Below are positions 1 through 6,454 of a DNA stretch of 6,454 nucleotides, piece by piece. Made by a program: the position numbers and the translations under genes. The notes under the pieces are model-generated. The model worked only from the letters and a program-made list of their open reading frames with translations, did not search any database and had not been told where the DNA came from. Each line of letters starts with the position of its first letter. Position 1 is the first letter of the stretch. The DNA comes from Clostridia bacterium (GTDB lineage Bacteria; Bacillota_A; Clostridia; Christensenellales; UBA1242), in the NCBI GenBank assembly GCA_017403205.1, contig JAFQOM010000144.1:1-6454 (forward strand). The letters run 5' to 3'.

Positions 1-78
1 AAAACTATTCTTGTTTATTTTAGTGCAAAACATAAATTTTGGGTTACACTTTAAATATAAAACAATACTTAAAATATC

Positions 79-84
79 AAGGAG
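79..84 (+). promoter_or_regulatory. Ribosome binding site that fixes the nrdD start
   Basis: AAGGAG at 79-84 sits 8 bases before the ATG at 93. The open frame extends upstream to a TTG at 39, but that codon has no purine-rich site before it, and the 18 extra residues do not belong to the ATP-cone domain. The ATG at 93 begins exactly where the ATP-cone homology (MKIIKRSGEE) starts. No convincing promoter or NrdR-box pair is visible in bases 1-78; the true promoter may lie left of the window. Confidence 0.88.
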
Positions 85-92
85 CACAAAAA

Positions 93-2270
93 ATGAAAAT
101 TATAAAAAGAAGTGGCGAAGAACAAGTTTTTGACATACAAAAAATTAAAAACGCAATTTCTAAGGCAAACAACTCTGTTGTTGAGGCTGCTAGACTAACA
201 AACGAACAAATTGACAAAATTAGTTCTAAAGTAGAAAACTACTGCAAAAAAACAAGCAGAGCAATGAGTGTTGAAGAAATTCAAGATCTTGTTGAAAATG
301 AGCTTATGAAATCAGGCCACTGCGAACTAGCCAGAAGTTATATCACATACAGATACACTCGTGCCCTTGTTAGAAAAAGCAACACAACAGATAAGCAAAT
401 TTTAAGTTTAATTGATTGCAATAACGAAGAAGTTAAACAAGAAAATTCTAACAAAAACCCAACAATCAACAGTGTTCAACGCGACTATATGGCTGGCGAA
501 GTATCAAAAGACCTTTGCAAAAGATTTTTAGTGCCAGAAGATGTTATGAAAGCTCACGAACAAGGCATATTGCACTTTCACGACTCTGACTATTTTGCGC
601 AACGTATGCACAACTGTGACCTTGTTAATCTTGAAGATATGCTTCAAAATGGAACTGTTATTAGTGGGACTATGATTGAAAAACCACACTCCTTTTCAAC
701 AGCATGTAACATTGCAACACAAATTATTGCTCAGGTCGCATCTAACCAATATGGCGGCCAAAGCATAACTCTTACACACTTGGCACCATTTGTTGATATT
801 TCTCGTAAAAAAATTAGAAAGAAAACAGAACAAGAGTTTAAAGACCTTAAAATAAAGGTTACAAAAACTCAATTAGAAAAAATTGTTGAAAGCAAAGTTA
901 GAGAAGAAATCAACAGGGGCATTCAAACAATTCAATACCAAGTTGTTACCCTTATGACAACAAACGGACAGGCACCTTTCATAACGGTATTTATGTATTT
1001 AGGCGAAGCTAAAAACGAAACCGAGAAAAAAGACTTGGCTATAATGATTGAAGAAACTTTAAAACAAAGAATTCAAGGCGTTAAAAACCAAGATGGCGTA
1101 TATATTACACCAGCCTTCCCTAAACTCATTTACGTTTTAGAAGAACAAAACATTTACAAAGATAGCAAATATTATTATTTAACAGAACTTGCAGCCCGCT
1201 GCACAGCAAAGCGCATGGTTCCTGACTATATTTCAGAAAAGAAAATGTTAGAACTTAAAAAAGACCAAAACGGAGAGGGTCACTGCTATACATGCATGGG
1301 ATGCAGAAGCTTTTTAACCCCTTATATCGACGAAAATGGTCAACCTAAATATTATGGAAGATTTAACCAAGGTGTTGTAACTGTTAACCTAGTTGATATT
1401 GCATTGTCTTCAGAAAGAGACATGAAAAAATTTTGGCAAATTTTTGACGAACGTATGGAACTTTGTCACAAAGGTTTGCAATGTCGTCACGACCGTTTAA
1501 CAGGCACAACTTCTGACGCTGCCCCAATCTTGTGGCAATATGGCGCTTTAGCAAGGCTTAAACCAGGCGAAACAATTGACAAACTTTTACACGGTGGATA
1601 TTCAACAATATCGTTAGGTTATGCAGGTTTGTGGGAAACAGTTTATTACCTATCAGGCAAAAAATTAACTCAACCAGAAGGTAAACAACTAGGCTTAGAA
1701 ATTCTTAAAAAACTTAACGAATATACAAAAAAATGGAAAGAAGCTGAAAATATAGATTATTCTTTATACGGCACTCCTCTAGAATCAACAACATATAAGT
1801 TTTCTAAATGTCTTCAATCTAGATTTGGTATAATTGAAGGCGTAACAGACAAAAACTATATTACAAACAGTTATCACGTTCACGTTACAGAACCTATCAA
1901 TGCTTTTGAAAAACTTAAGCTTGAAAGTGAATTTCAAGCTCTTAGCCCTGGCGGAGCTATTAGCTATGTAGAAGTTCCAAACATGCAAAACAATATTCCT
2001 GCTGTTTTAGAGGTTATGAAGTTTATTTATGACAATATTATGTATGCAGAACTTAACACAAAAAGCGACTATTGTATGAACTGTGGTTATGATGGTGAAA
2101 TTACAATAGAAAGAGATAGTGACGGCAAATTAATTTGGAAGTGCCCAAAATGCGGCAATAAAGACCAAACAAAAATGAATGTTGCTCGCAGAACATGTGG
2201 CTATATTGGCACACAATATTGGAATCAAGGTAGAACACAAGAAATAAAAGAAAGAGTTTTACACTTGTAA
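93..2270 (+). CDS. nrdD: Anaerobic (class III) ribonucleoside-triphosphate reductase, catalytic subunit
   Basis: This cytoplasmic enzyme reduces ribonucleoside triphosphates to deoxyribonucleotides without oxygen, using a glycyl radical installed by NrdG. The product from the ATG at 93 is 725 residues, close to the E. coli enzyme. Residues 1 to about 95 are an ATP-cone (KRSGEEQVFD near the start), the allosteric site where ATP activates and dATP inhibits in this family. Cys175 in MHNCDLVNL matches the conserved active-site Cys (E. coli Cys175, T4 Cys79). Cys404 in CMGCRSF is the probable thiyl-radical Cys. Asn425 in GRFNQGVVTVNL fits the Asn of formate-using class III enzymes; that reductant is inferred. 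Cys661, 664, 684 and 687 form two CX2C pairs for the structural zinc. The radical Gly is Gly703 (codon 2199-2201) in RRTCGYIG, 23 residues before the end. All key residues are present and there is no frameshift. nrdG follows after 96 bases. Confidence 0.97.
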   Translation: MKIIKRSGEEQVFDIQKIKNAISKANNSVVEAARLTNEQIDKISSKVENYCKKTSRAMSVEEIQDLVENELMKSGHCELARSYITYRYTRALVRKSNTTDKQILSLIDCNNEEVKQENSNKNPTINSVQRDYMAGEVSKDLCKRFLVPEDVMKAHEQGILHFHDSDYFAQRMHNCDLVNLEDMLQNGTVISGTMIEKPHSFSTACNIATQIIAQVASNQYGGQSITLTHLAPFVDISRKKIRKKTEQEFKDLKIKVTKTQLEKIVESKVREEINRGIQTIQYQVVTLMTTNGQAPFITVFMYLGEAKNETEKKDLAIMIEETLKQRIQGVKNQDGVYITPAFPKLIYVLEEQNIYKDSKYYYLTELAARCTAKRMVPDYISEKKMLELKKDQNGEGHCYTCMGCRSFLTPYIDENGQPKYYGRFNQGVVTVNLVDIALSSERDMKKFWQIFDERMELCHKGLQCRHDRLTGTTSDAAPILWQYGALARLKPGETIDKLLHGGYSTISLGYAGLWETVYYLSGKKLTQPEGKQLGLEILKKLNEYTKKWKEAENIDYSLYGTPLESTTYKFSKCLQSRFGIIEGVTDKNYITNSYHVHVTEPINAFEKLKLESEFQALSPGGAISYVEVPNMQNNIPAVLEVMKFIYDNIMYAELNTKSDYCMNCGYDGEITIERDSDGKLIWKCPKCGNKDQTKMNVARRTCGYIGTQYWNQGRTQEIKERVLHL

Positions 2271-2290
2271 AAACTTAATAAAAACAAAAA

Positions 2291-2318
2291 GCAATGCGTT
2301 TAGAAATAAGCGCATTGT
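2291..2318. terminator. Hairpin between nrdD and nrdG, possible partial or antisense terminator
   Basis: A 12-bp stem (2291-2302 with 2307-2318, including two G-T pairs) closes on a GAAA tetraloop. On the plus strand only about three T follow before A's interrupt, so it should be a weak terminator that lets transcription run on into nrdG. On the minus strand the same stem is followed by TTTTTGTTTTTATT (from 2290 down), which is a much better intrinsic terminator shape. It could also simply protect the 3' end of the nrdD transcript. The role is inferred; the structure is seen directly. Confidence 0.5.
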
Positions 2319-2366
2319 TTAATATAAAGTTTAAAATTATTTTATAATTACTTAAAAGGATTTTTT

Positions 2367-2891
2367 ATGAATTATGCAACAATAAAAGACACTGACATCG
2401 CAAATGGCGAAGGTGTAAGAGTTAGTTTGTTTGTTTCTGGCTGTACACACCACTGCAAAAACTGTTTTAACAAAGAAACTTGGGATTTTAACTATGGCAA
2501 CGAGTTTTCAGCTCAGGCCCAAGACCAAATATTGCAAATGATTAAACCAAGTTATATAACCGGTTTAACACTACTTGGTGGCGAACCTATGGAGCCACAA
2601 AATCAAAGGGGACTTTTTCCTTTTATAAAAAAATTTAAAGAAGTTTTTGGTGACACAAAAACAATTTGGTGTTACACAGGCTTTGTTTTTGACAAAGACC
2701 TAAAGCCTGGGGGCAAAGCTTATACCGAAGTTACAGATCAACTCTTAAACTACTTTAATGTAATGGTGGATGGCCCTTTTGTTGACGGATTAAAAGATAT
2801 ATCTCTTAAATTTAGAGGTAGCTCAAACCAACGAATAATAGACGTTAAAAAATCACTTGAACAAAATAAAGTTGTTTTGTACATGCAATAA
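2367..2891 (+). CDS. nrdG: Anaerobic ribonucleotide reductase-activating protein (radical SAM)
   Basis: This cytoplasmic [4Fe-4S] enzyme cleaves S-adenosylmethionine to a 5'-deoxyadenosyl radical and removes a hydrogen from the radical glycine of NrdD. The 174 residues are the full family length. The cluster motif CX3CX2C is Cys26, Cys30 and Cys33 (GCTHHCKNCFN), preceded by NGEGVRVSLFVSG, which is typical of NrdG and of the PflA group. The SAM-binding GGEP is at 70-73 (LTLLGGEPMEPQN). The C-terminal half has VMVDGPFV and the strongly conserved SLKFRGSSNQRIIDV, which separates NrdG from other small radical-SAM activases. AAGGA at 2356-2360 lies 6 bases before the ATG. The gene lies downstream of its substrate gene nrdD on the same strand and probably shares its transcript through the hairpin at 2291-2318. 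A strong terminator follows, so this is the last gene of the unit. Confidence 0.97.
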   Translation: MNYATIKDTDIANGEGVRVSLFVSGCTHHCKNCFNKETWDFNYGNEFSAQAQDQILQMIKPSYITGLTLLGGEPMEPQNQRGLFPFIKKFKEVFGDTKTIWCYTGFVFDKDLKPGGKAYTEVTDQLLNYFNVMVDGPFVDGLKDISLKFRGSSNQRIIDVKKSLEQNKVVLYMQ

Positions 2892-2916
2892 TCTTATTGC
2901 TAAATTAAAAATCGCT

Positions 2917-2952
2917 AACACGAAAGTATTAAAAAATACTTTCGTGTTTTTT
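2917..2952 (+). terminator. Strong intrinsic terminator after nrdG
   Basis: A perfect 14-bp stem (2917-2930 with 2935-2948, core CACGAAAGTA/TACTTTCGTG) closes on AAAA and runs into a T tract (2947-2952, then ATT). It begins 25 bases after the nrdG stop and separates the reductase unit from the transporter gene. Confidence 0.93.
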
Positions 2953-2964
2953 ATTATAAAGGTT

Positions 2965-2982
2965 AATAAAAATATTTTTATT
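2965..2982. repeat. Perfect 18-bp A/T palindrome
   Basis: AATAAAAATATTTTTATT reads identically on both strands, centred between 2973 and 2974. It lies between the nrdG terminator and the transporter promoter, about 60 bases upstream of the -35 box. It could be an operator or bent DNA, but sequence this A/T-rich produces palindromes by chance and nothing else supports a role. Confidence 0.3.
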
Positions 2983-3038
2983 TTGGACATATAGTAATTA
3001 AAAATTTATTTTTATATCTCAATTAAAATGCCAAATAA

Positions 3039-3068
3039 TTGACAAATATACCAACTAAATAATATAAT
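3039..3068 (+). promoter_or_regulatory. Consensus sigma-A-type promoter for the ABC transporter gene
   Basis: A perfect -35 box TTGACA (3039-3044) is followed after 18 bases by a perfect -10 box TATAAT (3063-3068). Transcription would start near 3074-3076, leaving a leader of about 112 bases before the ATG at 3188. The leader is nearly all A/T, with the 12-bp palindrome AATATATATATT (3081-3092) just past the start point and another at 3147-3158 (AATAAATTTATT). No riboswitch or leader peptide is recognisable. The rest of the 296-base gap between nrdG and the transporter holds only the terminator and A/T-rich sequence. Confidence 0.8.
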
Positions 3069-3187
3069 ACAGCATAAAAAAATATATATATTGTATAAAA
3101 ATAAGTAGTTAATAATGTTTATAAAAAAACATAAAACAATTATCTGAATAAATTTATTAAAACAAAATATTAAAGCAGGAGGACAAA

Positions 3188-5935
3188 ATGCTTAAAATAG
3201 AAAAAATAACAAAAACATATCAACTTGGAGACATGAAAGTAGAGGCATTAAAAGGTGTTAGTTTAGAATTTAGAAAAAGTGAATTTGTTTCTATTTTAGG
3301 GCCAAGTGGCTGTGGAAAAACAACGCTTTTAAACATTATTGGCGGACTTGATAGGTATACAAATGGCGATATTATAATAAACCAGACCTCAACCAAGCTT
3401 TTTAAAGACAAAGATTGGGACGCCTACAGAAACCATAGTGTTGGTTTTGTTTTTCAAAGTTACAATTTAATTCCACATCAAACTGTTTTAGAAAATGTAG
3501 AGCTTGCTTTGACACTATCTGGAGTCTCTAAAGAAGAGCGTAGAAAGCGTGCAACAAAGGTTTTAGAAAAAGTTGGCCTATCTGACAAATTAAAAAGCAA
3601 ACCAAACCAGCTTTCTGGCGGACAAATGCAAAGGGTTGCTATAGCACGTGCTTTGGTAAATGATCCAGAAATTATTTTAGCAGACGAACCTACTGGTGCA
3701 CTTGATTCTAAAACAAGTGTACAAATAATGGAATTGTTAAAAGAAATTTCTAAAGATAAGTTAATTGTTATGGTTACACACAACCCAGAACTAGCCGAAA
3801 AATATTCTTCAAGAATAGTTAAACTTTTAGATGGCAAACTTGTTGATGACTCCAACCCATACAAAGCTGAAACCGAATCTAAAAAAGAAAAAAAACTTTT
3901 AAGTGTTGCAGACAATGCTCAACTTACAAAAGCAGAGCAACAAAAAAAAGGTAAGAAAAAGAAAATGTCTTTTTGGACAGCATTGTCTTTAAGCTTTAAA
4001 AACTTGCTTACCAAAAAAGGTAGAACAATTTTAGTAGCTTTTGCGGGCTCTATAGGTATTATAGGCATTGCACTAATCTTAGCAATCTCTAGTGGCTTTT
4101 CAACTTACGTTAACAAAATGCAAGAAGATTCGCTATCTTCTTACCCAATAACAATTGAAGCAAAAAACGTTGACTTTACCGCACTTATGACATCTATGTT
4201 TTTAGATATGTCAACAAGTGCTAATGCAGACCATGACAAAGATGCTGTTTACCCAAAAGAAAATATCACATCTATCATTGATAATGTTGGCAAAAACTTA
4301 AAAGCAAACGATCTTAAAAAATTCTATAATTATTTAAATGATAATTATGAAGAAATATCTCCTTATGTTAATGGAATACAATACACTTATAATATCGGTT
4401 TAGAGTTTAATACAATGCCAACAAATGGCAATATTTTAACATCAAAAAATGTTCAACCAAATTCACCTGCAATCATGCAAATGATTAAAAAATATGCTTT
4501 GTTTTATTTTGAAAAACATTCTTACACAAAAGTTTCTCAAGATATAGACGCTTTAGGCAGTTGCTTAATCGAAACAACCGAAAAAACATTTGATGAAAAT
4601 TACAAAAATATTTTAGATGATTATGCAGAACTATCACAACTTAAATTAGATTTGCAAACAAATGGCAGAGCTACCCTTAGCAACCAAAAAGTTATGGAAC
4701 TTGTTTTTACAATAATGGGCATGTCTAGTGGTGGATCAGAGTCTTCCTCAAGCTCTCTTGGCGGTGTTATGAGCCAAATGAATATTTTTTATGAAATGCT
4801 TGATAACAAAGAATTGATTCAATCTCAATATGATTTAGTTACACAAGACAGTAGATTTATAGAAAATAAAAATGAGGCCCTTTTGGTTTTAGATAAAAAC
4901 AACGAACTTGACGATTATGTCCTCTATGCGTTAGGCTTAATTACTGACGCACAAATGGATTCGACTATGCATTCACTTGTATATGGGCAAAAAAATACAA
5001 CAAAAATTGAATACGACCAAATAATCGGCAGAGAATATAAAATATTAACAGAAAGTGATTATTTTATTGATGATCCTAAAAATCCTGGTTCAGTTATTGA
5101 CATTAGAACATTAAACATGCAAAAAATAAATGACCAAGAAAATCCTAATTACAATCCAACTTTATACTACACTTATTATTATCAAGCATTGACAAACTCA
5201 ATAAACAAAATAAAAATTGTTGGTATTGTAAGACTTAATGGTTCCTCAGAATCTGGCTCTTTAAAAACCGGTATTGCATATTCTAGTGAATTAACAAAAG
5301 ATTTAATTACAAATCATATCAACACAGGTATTGGTGTAACTAGCGGAAAACTAGAAAGTGTTAAACTAGACTCTCCTGCTTCAATAAACATTTATGTAAA
5401 TACTTTTGAATCAAAAGCAACTGTTCAAAATTTTATAGATAAATATAACGACCAAGCAGCAAGCGGAGATGAAATATCCTATACTGATTTTGCCGGCATT
5501 ATTATGAGTTCTGTTTCAACAATTATCAATTCTATTACATATGTTCTTATTGCATTTGTCAGCGTATCTTTAATTGTTAGTTCAATTATGATTGGTATTA
5601 TAACCTATATTTCTGTTATAGAGCGCACAAAAGAAATTGGCGTTTTAAGAAGTGTTGGCGCTTCTAAAAAGGATGTAAAAAGAGTTTTTACAGCAGAAAG
5701 TTTTATTATAGGTTTAGCAAGCGGCCTTTTTGGAATATTAACCTCCGTTTTACTAATAATTCCAATAAACTTAATATTAAAGTCCCTTACTGGCATTGGC
5801 GGCCTTGCAACACTTCCTGTTTTGGGAGCAACGTTGTTAGTTGTTATTAGTGTTTTATTAACTTTTATTGCTGGCCTTGTTCCTGCAAAAGCCGCAGCAA
5901 AAAAAGATCCTGTTATCGCACTAAGAAGTGAATAG
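3188..5935 (+). CDS. ABC transporter, MacB-like ATPase fused to FtsX-type permease with large external domain
   Basis: A 915-residue membrane protein, presumably acting as a homodimer as MacB does. The N-terminal ATPase (1 to about 220) is complete: Walker [10 protein letters not shown] 38-46, Q-loop Gln90, signature LSGGQ 142-146, Walker B IILADEP 162-168 with Glu167, and H-loop His198. It is of the MacB/LolD/FtsE type. A Lys-rich linker (about 222-260) leads to an amphipathic stretch and TM1 (about 281-301). An external domain of about 480 residues (304-783) follows, then TM2 (784-808), the FtsX-family loop [15 protein letters not shown] (812-826), TM3 (838-863), TM4 (876-898) and the family-typical tail DPVIALRSE. 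This is the four-helix MacB/FtsX layout, but E. coli MacB is only about 648 residues, so the extra length is in the external domain. AGGAGG at 3177-3182 is 5 bases before the ATG. The gene is alone between terminators, with no membrane-fusion or regulator gene beside it. The substrate is unknown; such proteins may export peptides or transmit force across the membrane. Confidence 0.93.
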   Translation: MLKIEKITKTYQLGDMKVEALKGVSLEFRKSEFVSILGPSGCGKTTLLNIIGGLDRYTNGDIIINQTSTKLFKDKDWDAYRNHSVGFVFQSYNLIPHQTVLENVELALTLSGVSKEERRKRATKVLEKVGLSDKLKSKPNQLSGGQMQRVAIARALVNDPEIILADEPTGALDSKTSVQIMELLKEISKDKLIVMVTHNPELAEKYSSRIVKLLDGKLVDDSNPYKAETESKKEKKLLSVADNAQLTKAEQQKKGKKKKMSFWTALSLSFKNLLTKKGRTILVAFAGSIGIIGIALILAISSGFSTYVNKMQEDSLSSYPITIEAKNVDFTALMTSMFLDMSTSANADHDKDAVYPKENITSIIDNVGKNLKANDLKKFYNYLNDNYEEISPYVNGIQYTYNIGLEFNTMPTNGNILTSKNVQPNSPAIMQMIKKYALFYFEKHSYTKVSQDIDALGSCLIETTEKTFDENYKNILDDYAELSQLKLDLQTNGRATLSNQKVMELVFTIMGMSSGGSESSSSSLGGVMSQMNIFYEMLDNKELIQSQYDLVTQDSRFIENKNEALLVLDKNNELDDYVLYALGLITDAQMDSTMHSLVYGQKNTTKIEYDQIIGREYKILTESDYFIDDPKNPGSVIDIRTLNMQKINDQENPNYNPTLYYTYYYQALTNSINKIKIVGIVRLNGSSESGSLKTGIAYSSELTKDLITNHINTGIGVTSGKLESVKLDSPASINIYVNTFESKATVQNFIDKYNDQAASGDEISYTDFAGIIMSSVSTIINSITYVLIAFVSVSLIVSSIMIGIITYISVIERTKEIGVLRSVGASKKDVKRVFTAESFIIGLASGLFGILTSVLLIIPINLILKSLTGIGGLATLPVLGATLLVVISVLLTFIAGLVPAKAAAKKDPVIALRSE

Positions 5936-5945
5936 CCTAAAAAAT

Positions 5946-5978
5946 AAAAAACATAGCAATATTTGCTATGTTTTTTTT
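5946..5978. terminator. Bidirectional terminator between the convergent transporter and superoxide reductase genes
   Basis: The stem ACATAGCAA (5951-5959) pairs with TTGCTATGT (5963-5971). It is flanked by A's at 5946-5950 and by T's at 5971-5978, so a hairpin followed by a T run forms in either direction. It begins 10 bases after the transporter stop and lies about 40 bases beyond the minus-strand gene's stop, so it can serve both. Confidence 0.9.
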
Positions 5979-6016
5979 ATACAAGCATGTTTTTATGTGG
6001 TTAAAAATTAAAATTT

Positions 6017-6397
6017 TTATTCAACATCTGTTGACCACATGCCGTGTTTATTGCAATAAGCATATAGTTTGCTACCTTTTATATATGGAAAAACAACCTT
6101 TGCCTCACTGCCAATTTCTAAATATTTTTTTGCATTAATCGTGTCGCTATCTAGCGCAATATATTCTATAAAATGATCTTCTTCCATAACATGTGGAACA
6201 TGTGCCACAATATAGCTACCCACAACTTCATAAACAGGCAAGTGTTTTTCTTGTGCTGCATCTGTGGAATTTGATTTTACAGTTTGCATTGTTTCACCAC
6301 AACATTTAATTCCACAATTTTCGCAGGTACATGGGGCCAAAACTTCAACCATAGCACCACATTTTAAACATTTTTTTATTTCAAAATCTTTTTTCAT
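6017..6397 (-). CDS. Superoxide reductase of the desulfoferrodoxin type, with extra cysteines
   Basis: This cytoplasmic iron protein reduces superoxide to hydrogen peroxide without making oxygen, a defence typical of anaerobes. From the ATG at 6397 it has 126 residues, the usual length of two-iron desulfoferrodoxins. The C-terminal half has every ligand of the catalytic Fe(His)4Cys centre: EKHLP (Glu50, Lys51, His52), His69 and His75 in PHVMEEDHFIEY, and Cys115 and His118 in YCNKHGMW. The lysine used in catalysis (Lys51) is present. The N-terminal half is desulforedoxin-like, with CX2C at Cys10/Cys13 and the CC pair at Cys32/Cys33. Between them lie Cys23, Cys25 and Cys28 (PCTCENCGIKCC), and the CX2C-to-CC gap is 18 residues instead of the 15 I recall for Desulfovibrio. 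Whether the first centre still binds a single iron is open. It is transcribed alone, convergent with the transporter. An upstream in-frame ATG (6403) is less likely as the start. Confidence 0.95.
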   Translation of the reverse strand: MKKDFEIKKCLKCGAMVEVLAPCTCENCGIKCCGETMQTVKSNSTDAAQEKHLPVYEVVGSYIVAHVPHVMEEDHFIEYIALDSDTINAKKYLEIGSEAKVVFPYIKGSKLYAYCNKHGMWSTDVE

Positions 6398-6404
6398 AAA
6401 CATA

Positions 6405-6410
6405 CCCTCA
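6405..6410 (-). promoter_or_regulatory. Ribosome binding site that selects the superoxide reductase start
   Basis: On the minus strand TGAGGG (6410 to 6405) lies 7 bases before the ATG at 6397 but only 1 base before the in-frame ATG at 6403. Normal spacing therefore favours 6397, which removes two residues (Met-Phe) from the longest reading. Confidence 0.75.
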
Positions 6411-6415
6411 CTTTT

Positions 6416-6429
6416 ATTTTATATAAAAT
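6416..6429. repeat. 14-bp A/T palindrome upstream of the superoxide reductase gene
   Basis: ATTTTATATAAAAT is a perfect palindrome ending six bases before the ribosome binding site of the minus-strand gene. Its position would suit an operator. It is even-spaced and does not match the PerR box (TTATAAT-N-ATTATAA). A weak -10-like TATTTAAT (minus strand, 6435-6428) lies next to it, and the matching -35 would fall at or beyond the window edge, so the promoter cannot be settled here. Confidence 0.25.
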
Positions 6430-6454
6430 TAAATATTTTTTATTACATTTAATT

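Noticed and set aside
1..78. NrdR boxes or a promoter upstream of nrdD
   Set aside because: ACACTTTAAATATAAA near 46-61 only loosely resembles an NrdR box and has no partner copy; no spaced -35/-10 pair is convincing.
1785..1988. Minus-strand open frame of 67 codons inside nrdD
   Set aside because: It lies wholly within a well-supported gene and shows no recognisable motif.
2343..2348. TATAAT before nrdG, as a separate nrdG promoter
   Set aside because: No -35 box lies at 16-18 bases, and the implied transcription start would fall at the ribosome binding site. In A/T-rich sequence this hexamer is expected by chance.
3220..3915. Two minus-strand open frames (3220-3411 and 3478-3915) opposite the ABC ATPase domain
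   Set aside because: They are antisense to the Walker A, signature and Walker B regions, whose conservation explains the sequence. Neither encodes a recognisable domain.
5605..5796. Minus-strand open frame of 63 codons opposite the FtsX-type loop
   Set aside because: It is a shadow of the conserved permease coding sequence.
6002..6019. A/T-only inverted repeat overlapping the superoxide reductase stop codon
   Set aside because: All pairs are A-T with a tiny loop; the neighbouring bidirectional terminator at 5946-5978 explains termination better.
6416..6429. PerR box controlling the superoxide reductase
   Set aside because: The palindrome lacks the 7-1-7 spacing and the central TAAT/ATTA pattern of PerR sites.
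6264..6452. Plus-strand open frame of 62 codons opposite the superoxide reductase
   Set aside because: The minus-strand frame has all catalytic residues and its own ribosome site. The plus-strand frame has no motif.

Overview
The window is AT-rich, with intergenic stretches that are almost pure A/T, strong AGGAG-type ribosome binding sites and perfect hairpin-plus-T-run terminators. Together with an anaerobic (class III) ribonucleotide reductase and a superoxide reductase of the desulfoferrodoxin type, this points to a strictly or mainly anaerobic low-GC Gram-positive bacterium (Bacillota, perhaps Clostridia-like). That assignment is inferred from gene content and base composition. TGG encodes Trp, and the stops used are TAA and TAG, so no recoding is needed.

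Layout: (1) 93-2270 (+) nrdD, the catalytic subunit of the class III reductase, followed by a hairpin and then (2) 2367-2891 (+) nrdG, its radical-SAM activating enzyme. A near-perfect terminator (2917-2952) closes this unit. (3) 2953-3187 is a gene-free A/T stretch holding a consensus promoter (TTGACA-N18-TATAAT). It drives (4) 3188-5935 (+), a 915-residue protein in which a MacB/LolD-like ABC ATPase is fused to an FtsX/MacB-type permease with an unusually large external domain. (5) A bidirectional terminator at 5946-5978 lies between this gene and the convergent (6) 6017-6397 (-) superoxide reductase, whose N-terminal metal domain carries three cysteines beyond the usual four.

How the genes work together: NrdG uses S-adenosylmethionine to place a glycyl radical on NrdD, which then makes deoxyribonucleotides without oxygen. 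That radical is destroyed by oxygen, and the superoxide reductase is the kind of protein an anaerobe uses to survive brief oxygen exposure. It is a separate transcription unit here. The transporter appears to be a single-gene unit with no visible functional link to the others.

Overall this is mostly ordinary core and housekeeping sequence. I see no mobile element, CRISPR array, RNA gene or clear novel system. The points most worth a second look are the extra cysteine cluster in the superoxide reductase and the oversized external domain of the transporter.
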